Shown: positions 45,299 through 54,392 of the stretch, piece after piece
Position numbering within the stretch: the first letter of the stretch is position 1
Layout of the letters: each line of letters opens with the position of its first letter
Source of the DNA: Myxococcus dinghuensis
Lineage (GTDB): Bacteria; Myxococcota; Myxococcia; Myxococcales; Myxococcaceae
NCBI RefSeq assembly: GCF_024198235.1
Contig: NZ_JAKCFB010000031.1
Coordinates: 1-64,000 of the forward strand
DNA length: 64,000 bases
Direction of reading: 5' to 3'
Program-made: the position numbers and the translations under genes
Notes under the pieces: model-generated
Seen by the model: the letters and a program-made list of their open reading frames with translations, nothing else
What the model was told of the DNA's origin: nothing
Databases searched by the model: none

Positions 45299-45678
45299 CA
45301 GAGGATGCTCTGCACCAGTTCGTCGATCTTCTCGCCCATGGCCTCCAGCCCGTTCACCTTCGACAGGGAGCCGTCGGCGCCCACCTGCTCGGCAAGCTTG
45401 GACAGCTCGTCGTCGGGCAGGCTGGAGAACAGCACGATGGGGATGTCCTGGGTGCCGTACTCGTTCTTCAGGGTGCGGCAGATGTCCGTGCCCTTGGCCT
45501 CGGGCATGTGGATGTCCGTGAGGATGAGGTCCGGCCGCCAGCTCTGGAGCGTTTTCTCGAACTCCATGAGCGTGGAGGTAGCGACGACCTCATAGCCGCG
45601 CGCTTCCAGCACGGCCTTCTCCATGGCCAGCGTGATTTCGCTGTCGTCAATCAGGAGGATTCTTCGCTTCTCGGACAC
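45295..45678 (-). CDS. CheY-like single-domain response regulator
   Basis: A 127-residue receiver domain without output domain. It has the acidic pair in LLIDDSE, the phospho-acceptor Asp in LILTDIHMPEAKG, Ser in LFSS (switch Ser/Thr) and Lys in SLSKVNG, so it should be phosphorylatable. The start is GTG at 45678. Its stop overlaps the start of the tetraheme protein gene (ATGA), an unusual pairing of cytosolic regulator and exported cytochrome. No kinase gene is adjacent. Confidence 0.9.
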   Translation of the reverse strand: MSEKRRILLIDDSEITLAMEKAVLEARGYEVVATSTLMEFEKTLQSWRPDLILTDIHMPEAKGTDICRTLKNEYGTQDIPIVLFSSLPDDELSKLAEQVGADGSLSKVNGLEAMGEKIDELVQSILW

Positions 45679-45861
45679 GTCGACCTTCCTTGGGGGCCGT
45701 TTCTTATCCTACCCCCACGCGGCGCACCAATGCCTTTCCCACGCCCTGGGAATGGGGCTGGCGACCCTGTCTGGCGATGCCCACCGTCCGTCGGCCGCCC
45801 CCCAGGGGGGCGATTCGGACTTCTTCCGGCAACCGCACCGAAAAAGAGTAAGGAAGACCCC

Positions 45862-47505
45862 ATGATGCACCGAGACAGCCGGCCCTGGGCGGCCCTCCTC
45901 CTGGTGGGGAGCATCATGTGGGCAATGCCCGCCGCGGCCCTCAACGGCGGACTGGCCGCGCCGACCCTCCCGGTGGACCGGCAGACCCCCCACGCCACCG
46001 CGCAGGGCTTCCTGGCCGCCGCGCACCGGGGGGACTACAAGACGGCCGAGCACTACCTCGACCTGGACTTCATCCCCCGGGACCAGCAGGCGGAGCGGGG
46101 CTTCCAGTTGGCGCGCCGGCTCAAGTTCGTGCTCGACCGGAAGCTGGCCATCGACCTGTCCTCGGTGAACAAGACCCCGGAGGGCGACCCGGCGGACGCG
46201 CGCTACGACCAGCTCGGCGTCATCCCCCTGGAGGGCGCCAGCGTCCCCATCCGCCTGCAGCGCGTGACGCAGGGTGGGGAGCAGGTGTGGGTGTTCAGCG
46301 AGCCCACCGTGAAGATGGTGGACGCGCTCTTCGAGGCCCACGGCCCGCGCGTGGCGGAGTGGCTGCCGGCCGTCTTCTTCTCCGGGACGGTGCTCGGGCT
46401 GGAGCCGTGGCAGTGGCTGGGGCTCCTCGTCACGCTCGTGGGCGCGCTGGGGCTGGCGGTGCTGCTGGAGCGGCTGACGCTGGCGTTCGGGCTGCGCCTG
46501 GCGCGCTGGACGCACATCACCCTGGACGACCAGATGGTGGCCGCGGGGCGGGGGCCGCTGCGGCTGCCCTTCTTCGCCATCCTGCTGGCGGCGGGCACGG
46601 CGTTCCTCCTGCTGCCCCGGCCCATGCAGACGCTGTTCAACCGGGTGAGCTACTCGCTGCTCATCGTCTCGGTGGCGTGGTTCATCCTGCGCTTCCTGCG
46701 CGTGTTCTCCAGCTTCGTGCAGAACCGCGTGTCCGGCGAGTCGCGGGACCCCGCGCGCGCCCGCTCGCTGCGCACCCAGTTCGCGGTGCTGCGCGCCGTC
46801 TTCGAGGCGGCGACGTACGTGGTCGCCGCGGCGCTGCTGCTCATGCAGTTCGAGGTCGTGCGCAACGTGGGCGTGTCGCTGCTGGCCTCCGCCGGCATCG
46901 CCGGCCTGGTGATTGGTCTCGCCGCGCAGAAGTCCATCTCCACGCTGCTGGCCGGCATCCAGCTCTCCATCACCCAGCCGGTGCGCATCGGCGACCAGGT
47001 GGTGGTGGAGTCCGAGTTCGGCACCGTGGAGGAGATCACCCTGACGTATGTGGTGCTGCGCGTCTGGGACCAGCGGCGGATGATCATCCCCATCACCTAC
47101 TTCCTCGACAAGCCGTTCCAGAACTGGAGCAAGTCGAGCCCGGAGCTGCTCGGCGCGGTCACCCTCCAGGTGGACTACTCCACCGACATCGACGCGGTGC
47201 GCGCCGAGCTGCTGCGCATCCTGGAGCAGGACACCAAGAAGCTGTGGGACCGTCGCCTCCAGACGGTGGTGGTGCTCGAGGCGCAGGACCGCACGCTCAC
47301 CGTGCGCGCCCTGGTGAGCGCGGCGAACCCCGACAAGCTCTTCGAATTGCGCTGCCTCGTGCGCGAGCGCCTGGTCGCCTTCTTGCGACAGCAACCCCAG
47401 TGGCTGCCGTTCACCCGCACCGAGTCAAGAACGGCGTCCCCGCCCGTTTCTCCTGCGCCGGAGGCACTTCCCCCGGATTCCCAGGGACTTGGACCCCGCT
47501 CATGA
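45862..47505 (+). CDS. MscS-family mechanosensitive channel
   Basis: A 547-residue membrane protein. A signal peptide (about 1-24) and an N-terminal periplasmic domain of about 125 residues precede five membrane segments. The MscS core is seen in the pore helix VSLLASAGIAGLVIGLAAQKSISTLLAGI, split here by the usual Ala/Gly packing, and in the beta domain motif VVVESEFGTVEEITLTYVVLRVWDQRRMIIP. The C-terminal tail is Pro/Ser-rich. Such large MscS proteins release solutes on hypo-osmotic shock or act as tension sensors. The ATG at 45862 has an AGGAAG RBS; it is divergent from the CheY-like gene. Confidence 0.92.
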   Translation: MMHRDSRPWAALLLVGSIMWAMPAAALNGGLAAPTLPVDRQTPHATAQGFLAAAHRGDYKTAEHYLDLDFIPRDQQAERGFQLARRLKFVLDRKLAIDLSSVNKTPEGDPADARYDQLGVIPLEGASVPIRLQRVTQGGEQVWVFSEPTVKMVDALFEAHGPRVAEWLPAVFFSGTVLGLEPWQWLGLLVTLVGALGLAVLLERLTLAFGLRLARWTHITLDDQMVAAGRGPLRLPFFAILLAAGTAFLLLPRPMQTLFNRVSYSLLIVSVAWFILRFLRVFSSFVQNRVSGESRDPARARSLRTQFAVLRAVFEAATYVVAAALLLMQFEVVRNVGVSLLASAGIAGLVIGLAAQKSISTLLAGIQLSITQPVRIGDQVVVESEFGTVEEITLTYVVLRVWDQRRMIIPITYFLDKPFQNWSKSSPELLGAVTLQVDYSTDIDAVRAELLRILEQDTKKLWDRRLQTVVVLEAQDRTLTVRALVSAANPDKLFELRCLVRERLVAFLRQQPQWLPFTRTESRTASPPVSPAPEALPPDSQGLGPRS

Positions 47506-47626
47506 CCTGGGAAAATGGGGGAGACAGGGAGCGCTTGCCTGGGGTCGAGGCGTCTTTGAATATTGCGACGGACGCTTCGTCAGAGCGTTGGAGTTTTCGC
47601 ATCTACCGCATGTGGGAGTCTTCGAG

Positions 47627-48214
47627 ATGAAGCGTCATTCCAGGTTGTGCGGAGCCCTTGTGCTGCTGGCCGCCGCGGCGCCGCTGACCGCGGGCGCGCA
47701 GGAGCGGGGGCGTACGGACGGGCCCGAGGGGTCCGAGTACGGCAAGGGGGGCTACTCGGGCTCGAACAGCACGGGCGTCTCGTTCCAGCTCGACTGGGGC
47801 GCGGCCATCAACGACGAGAAGCCCTCCCGCGCGGCTCCAGATGGCCCTCCGCTGTACGTGGGCGCCACGGTGTCGTGGTGGGGCGCGGACTGGTTCGCGC
47901 TGGACGCCAGCGCCACCTACGTCTTCGACGGTGGCCGCTTCTCCGCCATGGTGGGCCCGCGCTTCCGCTCCTGGGGCTGGCCGCTGGTGTTCTCCGCCGG
48001 TCTGCGTGCGGGCGCCATCTACACCCCCGAGTACATCAACTCCTCGTTCGACAAGGAGGAGCTGCACTTCGGCATCTCCCCCGACGTCGGCGCCGAGGTG
48101 CTCGTGGGGCACCGGGACAACATCTCCCTGGGGCTGCACTACACGCCGGACATCCCCATCGGTGGCGGTTACGTGACGCACCGGTTGGGAATGTCCGTGG
48201 GGTACCGCTTCTAG
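47627..48214 (+). CDS. Predicted outer-membrane beta-barrel protein
   Basis: A 195-residue exported protein of unknown specific function. It has a signal peptide (GALVLLAAAAPLTAGAQE), then Gly/aromatic-rich alternating strands (ALDASATYVFDGGRF, FSAGLRAGAIY, NISLGLHYTPDIPIGGGY) and a terminal Phe (VGYRF), as in eight-stranded barrels. Start chosen at ATG 47627, directly before the signal peptide. A protein of unknown function and an LpoB-like lipoprotein follow within 25 bp and 14 bp gaps, suggesting an envelope operon. Confidence 0.75.
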   Translation: MKRHSRLCGALVLLAAAAPLTAGAQERGRTDGPEGSEYGKGGYSGSNSTGVSFQLDWGAAINDEKPSRAAPDGPPLYVGATVSWWGADWFALDASATYVFDGGRFSAMVGPRFRSWGWPLVFSAGLRAGAIYTPEYINSSFDKEELHFGISPDVGAEVLVGHRDNISLGLHYTPDIPIGGGYVTHRLGMSVGYRF

Positions 48215-48238
48215 TCTCGCGAAGGGGGAGGTTCCGAC

Positions 48239-49069
48239 ATGATTGCCCAAGTCCTCGCCGCCACCCTGGCGCTGGCCTCCGGTCAGGCCACCATCAGCAT
48301 GCCCGTGGCCGGCGCAAGCCCGACGATGAGCCTGCCGTTCCCGTCGAGCAGCGTGCAGACGTACAACATCATCCAGTGGGATCCGAACAACCTGCCGCGC
48401 ATCTACGAGCGGTCGGACCAGCTCCCGCTCACGGACGAGGAGCTGACCAAGCTGTCGCAGGCGGGCTTCGAGCCCGCGCAGCTCGTGAAGATGATCGAGG
48501 AGCGGCGCTGCGCGTGTGACGCGAGCGCGGACGGCCTCATCCGGTTGAAGAAGGCCGGCGTCGACAAGAACGTGCTCGCGGCGGTGTCGCGTCACGGACT
48601 TGCGCCCAACCGCGAGCTGAACCTGCTGGTGACGCTGGACTTCACCGGCGAGAGCCGCACCGCCCGCGAGGCCTTCCTCTACTTCTTCGTGGAGGACGGC
48701 GACGTCACCCGCGTCTTCACCGCCAACATCCCGGAGCTCCTGCAGCGCCGCAACCGCCACGAGTCGATGGTGGACCGCAGCGACATCCTCGTCGCACGCA
48801 CCGTGCGCCGGGTGGAGCTGGCGGGCCGCGTGCCGCTGAAGACGTATGGCAAGCACACGGTGCTGGTGGCCGCCAGCGCCAGCCCCACGCTCACCCATCC
48901 CTCGCAGCTCAATGACCAGGAGCGGGCGAAGTCGCAGACCTACACCTTCGACTACCCCCGTGCCTCGCTCCAGAGCCTGTGCCGCCTGACGGCTGGGTAC
49001 CGCCGCGACGCGGTGCTGGCCTACAAGTGGAACTTCGAGGGAAGCCGCTTCGAATGCGAATGGAACTAG
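48239..49069 (+). CDS. Exported protein of unknown function in LpoB operon
   Basis: A 276-residue protein that I do not recognise. It has a short signal-peptide-like N-terminus (VLAATLALASGQA), a helical section with paired cysteines (RRCACDAS) and the SADGLIRLKKAGVDKNVL pattern that looks like a short helical repeat, then a beta-rich C-terminal domain with two further cysteines (LCRLTAG, FECEWN). It lies between a barrel gene and the LpoB-like gene. It may be a periplasmic partner of the lipoproteins that follow. Confidence 0.68.
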   Translation: MIAQVLAATLALASGQATISMPVAGASPTMSLPFPSSSVQTYNIIQWDPNNLPRIYERSDQLPLTDEELTKLSQAGFEPAQLVKMIEERRCACDASADGLIRLKKAGVDKNVLAAVSRHGLAPNRELNLLVTLDFTGESRTAREAFLYFFVEDGDVTRVFTANIPELLQRRNRHESMVDRSDILVARTVRRVELAGRVPLKTYGKHTVLVAASASPTLTHPSQLNDQERAKSQTYTFDYPRASLQSLCRLTAGYRRDAVLAYKWNFEGSRFECEWN

Positions 49070-49083
49070 GAGCCACCCCCACC

Positions 49084-49692
49084 ATGAAGACCCATCGCCT
49101 CATCCTGTCCGCCTGCCTCGCCCTGTCGCTCGCCGCGTGCGGCGGCCCGCGTGCGTTCACCCGCGGCACCTACGAGGACCCGAACGAAATCGAGATGCTG
49201 TCGGACCAGTTCAACGAGAACGACCTGCAGCTCATCGCCAAGAAGATGGCGGAGTCGCTGGCGGGCTCGCCGCGCTTCAGCCAGGCCCGTCCGGACGGTT
49301 CGCTGCCCATCGTCCTCGTGGGCAAGCTGAAGAACAGCACCTCCGAGCACATCGACATGCGCTCGCTGGGGGACAAGATCCAGACGGCGCTGGCGCAGAC
49401 GGGGCGCTTCGGCATGGTGGACCAGTCCGCCCGCCAGGACATCGCCGAGGAGTACGAGTACCAGAACTCCGGCTATGTGAATCCCAACGCGGCCAAGGGC
49501 CCGGGCCAGCAGGTCTCCGTGGACTTCCTCATGACGGGAGACCTCGCCTCCATCATCCAGGAGGTCGGCCGCGACAAGCTCGTGTACTACAAGATGACGG
49601 CGAAGCTGAGCAACGTGCGCACCGGCCTCATCGAGTGGACGGACGAGAAGCAGATCCGCAAGAAGTTCGAGAAGCGCGGGGTGAGCTGGTAG
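49084..49692 (+). CDS. LpoB-like penicillin-binding-protein activator lipoprotein
   Basis: A 202-residue lipoprotein with lipobox LAAC (Cys20). The mature part has the LpoB/CsgG-like pattern: LQLIAKKMAESLAGS, PIVLVGKLKNSTSEHID, IQTALAQTGRFGMVDQSAR and DFLMTGDLASI, ending in KLSNVRTGLIEWTDEKQIRK, interrupted here for length. LpoB reaches through peptidoglycan from the outer membrane to switch on a class A penicillin-binding protein. A COG3014-like lipoprotein follows 4 bp after the stop; the two often occur together. Confidence 0.87.
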   Translation: MKTHRLILSACLALSLAACGGPRAFTRGTYEDPNEIEMLSDQFNENDLQLIAKKMAESLAGSPRFSQARPDGSLPIVLVGKLKNSTSEHIDMRSLGDKIQTALAQTGRFGMVDQSARQDIAEEYEYQNSGYVNPNAAKGPGQQVSVDFLMTGDLASIIQEVGRDKLVYYKMTAKLSNVRTGLIEWTDEKQIRKKFEKRGVSW

Positions 49693-49696
49693 CTCC

Positions 49697-50950
49697 ATGA
49701 CCTCCGCCTCCCGCTCTCCGGCACGCGTCCGAGGGTGGGGCATGCTCGGGCTGGTGAGCGTGCTCCTCCTGTCGGGCTGCGCGGGTGACTACGTGGCGCG
49801 CACGCGAGGTGTGCGCGCCGCGTATCAATCCGAGGACTATTCGCACGCGCTCGACGTCCTGGATGCCGTGGCTCGCGAGGGCACGGAGAAGGACCGGCTC
49901 CTGGTGCTGCTCGACCGGGGCATGGTGCTGCACACCGCCGGCCGGTGGGCGGAGAGCAACGTCGTGCTGGAGGAGGCGGAGAAGCTCAGCTCCCAGCTCG
50001 ACTACGTCTCCGTCGGCGAGGAGGCGGGGGCGCTGCTCACCAACGAGCGCCAGCGCTCCTACCGGGGCGAGGACTTCGAGAAGCTGATGATCTCCGTCGT
50101 CCAGGCGCTCAACTACGCGGAGCTGGGCGACGACGAGGCGGCGATGGTGGAGGTGCGTCAGGTCAACGAGCGCCTCCAGAAGATGGTGACGGACGAGAAG
50201 AAGCCCTACGAGCAGCTCGCCATCGCCCGCTACCTGGGCGGCGTCATCCGCGAGGACCAGCACGACTGGGATTCCGCCTACATCGACTACGCGAAGGCGT
50301 ACGAGCTGTCGCCGCGCATGGGCTCATTGGTGGAGCCGCTCCTGCGCCTGGCGAAGAAGACGGGCCGCGACGACGCGTATCGCGAGCTGACCGAACGCTA
50401 TCCGGATATCCCCCATACGCCGCTGACGGCCGGTGAGGCGCAGGTCGTCGTGGTGGTGGAGGCGGGCCTGTCCCCGGAGAAGCAGCGCGCGTCGCGCGAC
50501 TACGGTGACGGCGGCAACCTCATCGAGGTGCCCGTCTACCGCGACCGTGGCAGCGCGCCGCTGGTGCGCGTCCAGGTGGGCGACGCCCGGACGGAGGCGA
50601 TGACGGTGACGTCGCTGGCGAACGTCGCGCGTCTGCACCTGGAGACCCGCATCGGCGGCATGTTGGCCAAGCAGTTGGCGGGCGTGGCGGTGAAGGCGGG
50701 CGTGGCCGCGGGCGTGGGGGCCCTGACGAAGAGCGAGGGGGTGGGCGCGCTCGCGTTCCTGCTGCTCAACGCCAACAATGCGCCAGACCTGCGCTCCTGG
50801 CTTTCCCTGCCGGCGGAGTTCCAGGTGGCGCGGTTCCGGGTGGCGCCGGGGCAGCACGCCGTGCGTGTGATGGCCGGAGGTCGGGAGACCGTGCATTCGG
50901 TGGAGGTCCAAGCGGGGCGGGTGGGCCTGTTGGTGGTGCGGCGCTATTAA
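49697..50950 (+). CDS. COG3014-like lipoprotein with TPR-type repeats
   Basis: A 417-residue lipoprotein (lipobox LSGC, about Cys28). Residues 45-240 form TPR-like helical pairs (ALDVLDAVAREGTEKDRLLVLLDRG, LNYAELGDDEAAMVEVRQVNERL shown in parts), followed by a beta-rich domain with VVVVVEAGLSPEKQ and a hydrophobic Gly/Ala/Val stretch (LAGVAVKAGVAAGVGALTK). This order matches COG3014 proteins, which travel with LpoB-like lipoproteins. It probably works at the outer membrane or in the periplasm with the upstream gene; function is not established. Confidence 0.8.
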   Translation: MTSASRSPARVRGWGMLGLVSVLLLSGCAGDYVARTRGVRAAYQSEDYSHALDVLDAVAREGTEKDRLLVLLDRGMVLHTAGRWAESNVVLEEAEKLSSQLDYVSVGEEAGALLTNERQRSYRGEDFEKLMISVVQALNYAELGDDEAAMVEVRQVNERLQKMVTDEKKPYEQLAIARYLGGVIREDQHDWDSAYIDYAKAYELSPRMGSLVEPLLRLAKKTGRDDAYRELTERYPDIPHTPLTAGEAQVVVVVEAGLSPEKQRASRDYGDGGNLIEVPVYRDRGSAPLVRVQVGDARTEAMTVTSLANVARLHLETRIGGMLAKQLAGVAVKAGVAAGVGALTKSEGVGALAFLLLNANNAPDLRSWLSLPAEFQVARFRVAPGQHAVRVMAGGRETVHSVEVQAGRVGLLVVRRY

Positions 50951-50981
50951 CCCGGCGGTTTTGTTGTAGGGTGCGCGCCCC

Positions 50982-51767
50982 ATGTCGGTCCTGGCCACGA
51001 CGGCCCTTTATTCCCTCATCATCGTCCTCGGCGCGCTGCTCGGCGCGGTGGGGGTGGTGTTGAACGAGCGCGCCACGCACATGGTGCGCTTCCTGGCCTT
51101 CGCCGCCGGCGTGATGCTGGGCGCGGCGTTCTTCCACATGCTGCCGGAGGCGTATGCCGGGGGCGGGTGGTGGGCGTTCGCGTTGATGCCCGCGGGCTTC
51201 GTGTTCCTGCTGGTGCTGGAGCGCTACCTGGTGGCGCACGCGGGAGAGGACCTGCCGGGGGACCACATGTCCAGCCACGGGCGGCCCGCGCAGCAGGCGG
51301 GGCAGGTGCTCGGGCTCACCGCGTTCCTGGGCCTGTCCACGCACACGCTGTTCGACGGCATCGCGTTGGGCTCGGCGGTGGAGGAGGGCGTGGGGTTCAT
51401 GGCGCTGCTGGCCATCGTCGCCCACAAGGTTCCGTCCGCGCTGTCGCTGGCCTCCATCCTCAAGTCGGAGGGGCGCTCGCGCGGCGCCATCCTGATGCTC
51501 TCCGCGCTCTATGGCGCGATGGTGCCCGCGGGCGCGCTCCTGTACTTCGTCTTCGACGCGGTGCTGCACTTCGAGAGCATGGCGCCCAAGGCGCTGTCGT
51601 TCTCGGCGGGCACGTTCCTCTACATCGCCGTGTCGGACCTGCTGCCGCACGTGCATCGCCACGGCAAGGACCAGCCGGGGCGCAACGTGCTGGCGCTCTT
51701 CGTGGGCCTCGCGCTGATGTTCCTGCTCGCGCGCTGGGTGGGGCACCCGGGTCACCCCGGGCACTGA
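50982..51767 (+). CDS. ZIP-family divalent metal transporter
   Basis: A 261-residue transporter with eight predicted membrane helices. The ZIP metal motifs are present: HTLFDGIALG in helix 4 and AHKVPSALSL in helix 5 (HNxxD/HKxxE type, with Pro-Ser replacing the usual Glu position). Another likely ligand is FFHMLPEA in helix 2. The variable loop (HAGEDLPGDHMSSHG) and C-terminus (GHPGHPGH) are His-rich. The substrate is probably zinc or another divalent ion. A hairpin terminator follows the stop. Confidence 0.9.
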   Translation: MSVLATTALYSLIIVLGALLGAVGVVLNERATHMVRFLAFAAGVMLGAAFFHMLPEAYAGGGWWAFALMPAGFVFLLVLERYLVAHAGEDLPGDHMSSHGRPAQQAGQVLGLTAFLGLSTHTLFDGIALGSAVEEGVGFMALLAIVAHKVPSALSLASILKSEGRSRGAILMLSALYGAMVPAGALLYFVFDAVLHFESMAPKALSFSAGTFLYIAVSDLLPHVHRHGKDQPGRNVLALFVGLALMFLLARWVGHPGHPGH

Positions 51768-51769
51768 CG

Positions 51770-51787
51770 TCCACGGCGGTCCGTGGA
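51770..51787 (+). terminator. Hairpin terminator after ZIP gene
   Basis: A 7-bp perfect stem TCCACGG/CCGTGGA with a 4-base loop, starting 3 bp after the transporter stop. There is no U-run. Confidence 0.55.
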
Positions 51788-51943
51788 AGGCGGCGGAGGC
51801 CCCTGGCGCCCGCTCGGCTGACTGGGGACACGCTGCGCGCGCCGCGAGGCGGGAGCACCCTACGAGCGGACTTCGGCTGGAGTGGCGCGTGGCTCGCGCG
51901 TCGACTCGGGGCCGAGCGCACGTGAAGGGGAGGCGACCGCGCC

Positions 51944-52381
51944 ATGCTCACGGTGGGAGACCTGATGACCCGCGACGTCATCACGCTCGACGAGGCGGAT
52001 GACCTGCTGCGCGGCGACGACCTGTTGAAGCTCAACCACATCCGGCACCTGCCCGTCGTGCGGGAGGGGCGGCTCGTGGGGTTGGTGAGCCACCGCGACC
52101 TCATCCAGGCCCTGGCCCGGCAGGTGGGGGCTCCCCGGTTCGAGCCCGTGTCCGTCGTCTCCATCATGACTCGGGACGTGGTGACGGCGCGGCCGGACCT
52201 GTCCGTCCAGGACGCCATCTACAAGCTGTTGGACCACCGCTTCGGCTGCCTGCCCGTCGTCGACACGGGAGGGCGGCTGGTGGGCATCATCACCGAGGCG
52301 GACTTCATGCGCATGGCCGTGCGGCTGTTGGAGGCGGCCGAGGCCCGCCGGGGTGAGTCCCTGGGCGCTTCCGCTCCGTGA
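51944..52381 (+). CDS. Paired CBS-domain protein
   Basis: A 145-residue protein of two CBS motifs in tandem (TVGDLMTRDVITL then LPVVREGRLVGLVSHRDL; SIMTRDVVTARPDL then LPVVDTGGRLVGIITEADF). Such stand-alone pairs bind adenine nucleotides and regulate other proteins. There is no effector domain. It lies upstream of a flippase-like gene in the same direction, 13 bp apart, so the two are probably co-transcribed. Confidence 0.9.
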   Translation: MLTVGDLMTRDVITLDEADDLLRGDDLLKLNHIRHLPVVREGRLVGLVSHRDLIQALARQVGAPRFEPVSVVSIMTRDVVTARPDLSVQDAIYKLLDHRFGCLPVVDTGGRLVGIITEADFMRMAVRLLEAAEARRGESLGASAP

Positions 52382-52394
52382 GGCCGAGGACCGG

Positions 52395-53471
52395 ATGAGC
52401 ACCGCGAGCCCCGCCACCCAGCCCCGGCGCGCCGTCGAGCCCCGGCGGACCCGTCCCCGGCGCGTGTGGAGCTGGCTTCCAGGCCTGGTGTTGCTGGCGG
52501 CCTTCGTGGCGTTCGTGGCGCTGCGCTCCGACGAGGAGCGGCAGTTCGCGCGGATGCTCCGGCACGCGCGACCGCAGTGGCTGCTGGTCGCCGCCGTGCT
52601 CCAGGTGGCGTCGTACGTGGCGGCGGCGGGGTGCTGGCTCCAGGTGCTGAAGCTGGCGCGGGTGCGGGTGCCGGTGATGCGGACCGCGGGCCTGTCCGTG
52701 ATGAAGCTCTCCTTCGACCAGCTCGTGCCCACCGCGGGCATCGGTGGTTCGGTGGTGGTGATGCGGGGACTGCACCGCGAGGGTGCGCCGCCGCGCGTCG
52801 CCACGGCGGCGCTGCTGGTGGACATGGTGTCGTTCTACGCCGCGCAGGCGGTGGCGGTGGTCCTCGCCATCCTGGTGCTCTGGTTCCGCGCCCGCCTGCA
52901 CGCGGCCATCCTCGGGCTGGCCACCGCCTTCGGCGCGCTCGCGTGCGCGGTGCCCGTCGCCATCCTCTGGCTCACCCGACATGGCGGTTGGACGCCGCCC
53001 CGCTGGACGCGCCGCATCCCCGGGTTCTCGTCCCTGTTGGTGTCCATCTCCCAGGTGCCGCCGGAGCTGGTGCGGAACAAGGGGCTGCTGCTGCGCGCGA
53101 GCGCGTGGCAGTTCACCGTCTTCGTGCTCGACTCGCTCACCCTGTCCTGCATGCTCGTCGCGGTGGGGCACCCCGTGGACCTCCCGGACGTGTTCGCCAG
53201 CTTCATGCTCGCCACGCTGGTGATGACCCTGAGCATCATCCCCGGCGGCGTGGGCACCTTCGAGGCCACCGCCGTGGGCACGTTGTCGTCGCTGGGGGTC
53301 CCGGTGCAGGTGGGGCTGACGGCGGTGCTGCTCCTGCGTGGCTTCACGCTGTGGTTGCCGCTGCCCATCGGCGTCGTGCTGCTGCATCGGATGTTGGGGG
53401 TCCGGTTGCGCGAAGTGATGGCGCACTCCGACCCGCGGTCCGATGCCCAGGCGGACGCTGGCCACGTGTGA
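52395..53471 (+). CDS. Lysylphosphatidylglycerol synthase TM-region/UPF0104-family membrane protein
   Basis: A 358-residue membrane protein with about seven hydrophobic segments after a basic N-terminus (RRTRPRRVW). The conserved motifs of the LPG synthase transmembrane or flippase-like family are visible: LSFDQLVPTAGIGGSVVV near helix 3 and LSIIPGGVGTFEATAVGTL near helix 6. There is no C-terminal synthase domain, so it would move a lipid or polyprenyl substrate rather than make lysyl-PG. The start ATG at 52395 is preceded by GAGGACCGG. Confidence 0.85.
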   Translation: MSTASPATQPRRAVEPRRTRPRRVWSWLPGLVLLAAFVAFVALRSDEERQFARMLRHARPQWLLVAAVLQVASYVAAAGCWLQVLKLARVRVPVMRTAGLSVMKLSFDQLVPTAGIGGSVVVMRGLHREGAPPRVATAALLVDMVSFYAAQAVAVVLAILVLWFRARLHAAILGLATAFGALACAVPVAILWLTRHGGWTPPRWTRRIPGFSSLLVSISQVPPELVRNKGLLLRASAWQFTVFVLDSLTLSCMLVAVGHPVDLPDVFASFMLATLVMTLSIIPGGVGTFEATAVGTLSSLGVPVQVGLTAVLLLRGFTLWLPLPIGVVLLHRMLGVRLREVMAHSDPRSDAQADAGHV

Positions 53472-53546
53472 GGGGGGCGGGCCACGCTTTGGCTTGGCTT
53501 TCGCGGCGCGGGACTGGAGGATGCGCGCGCCCGAGCGGGCACTCTC

Positions 53547-54392
53547 ATGGAAAAGCGCACCGACTGGTATGAGCACCCGGCGTACTACGAAGCCATCTTC
53601 GGCACGGACACCGTGCGCGAGGTGGACTTCCTCGAGGCGCTCAGCGCGCGCCATGGCACCGGCGGCTCGTTGTGGCTGGAGCCGGCCTGCGGCGCGGGAC
53701 GGCTGGTGGCCGAGGCCGCGAAGCGTGGGAAGAAGGTGGTGGGCTACGACATCTCCGATGCGATGCTTGCCCATTCCCGCAAGCGTCTGACGCCCGCGCA
53801 GCGGCGCCGCGTGAAGTTGTCCCAGTCCCGCATGGAGGAGTTCTTCGTGCCCTCGCTGGAGGGCAAGGTGGACGTGGCGCACAACCTGGTCTCCACCTTC
53901 CGCTACCTCGACAGCGAGGCCGCGGCCCTGGCGCACCTGAAGGGCACCCGGCGGCTGCTCAAGCCGGACGGGCTCTACGTGCTCGGGTTCCACCTGACGG
54001 ACTACGCGCGCACCGCGCCGGAGCACGAGCGGTGGGTGGGGCGCGTGGGCGAGGACGCCGTCGTCTGCAACACGCACGAAGGCCTGCCCGAGCGCCGCGC
54101 GCGCCGCTCCCCCATGCGCAACCGCCTGCGCGTGACGGGGCCGGGCAAGGACTGGCTCATCGAGACGACGTGGAACTTCCGCACGTACAGCGGGCCGCAG
54201 GCCCAGAAGCTGTTCCGCGACGCGGGCCTGGACGTCGTGGCCGTCTACGACTTCGACTACGACCTCGCGGCTCCCGTGGCGCGCGGCAGCCTGCGGTTGG
54301 ATCGCGTCTTCGTCCTGAAGCCGTCCAAGGGTTCCACGCGCCGCCGCGCGGCGACAGGTGCGCGGAAGAAGGCCCGGGCGAAGAAGGCGTAG
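53547..54392 (+). CDS. SAM-dependent methyltransferase
   Basis: A 281-residue class I methyltransferase. Motif I is LEPACGAGRLVAEAAKRGKKVVGYDIS with the acidic end of strand 2, and motif III is DVAHNLVSTFRYL and LKPDGLYVLGFHL, interrupted for length. The C-terminal tail is basic (KKARAKKA and repeats of Arg/Lys), which could contact nucleic acid or membrane. The substrate is unknown. The ATG at 53547 is the first start before YEHPAYYEAIFG, which is typical of this family's N-terminus. Confidence 0.85.
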   Translation: MEKRTDWYEHPAYYEAIFGTDTVREVDFLEALSARHGTGGSLWLEPACGAGRLVAEAAKRGKKVVGYDISDAMLAHSRKRLTPAQRRRVKLSQSRMEEFFVPSLEGKVDVAHNLVSTFRYLDSEAAALAHLKGTRRLLKPDGLYVLGFHLTDYARTAPEHERWVGRVGEDAVVCNTHEGLPERRARRSPMRNRLRVTGPGKDWLIETTWNFRTYSGPQAQKLFRDAGLDVVAVYDFDYDLAAPVARGSLRLDRVFVLKPSKGSTRRRAATGARKKARAKKA

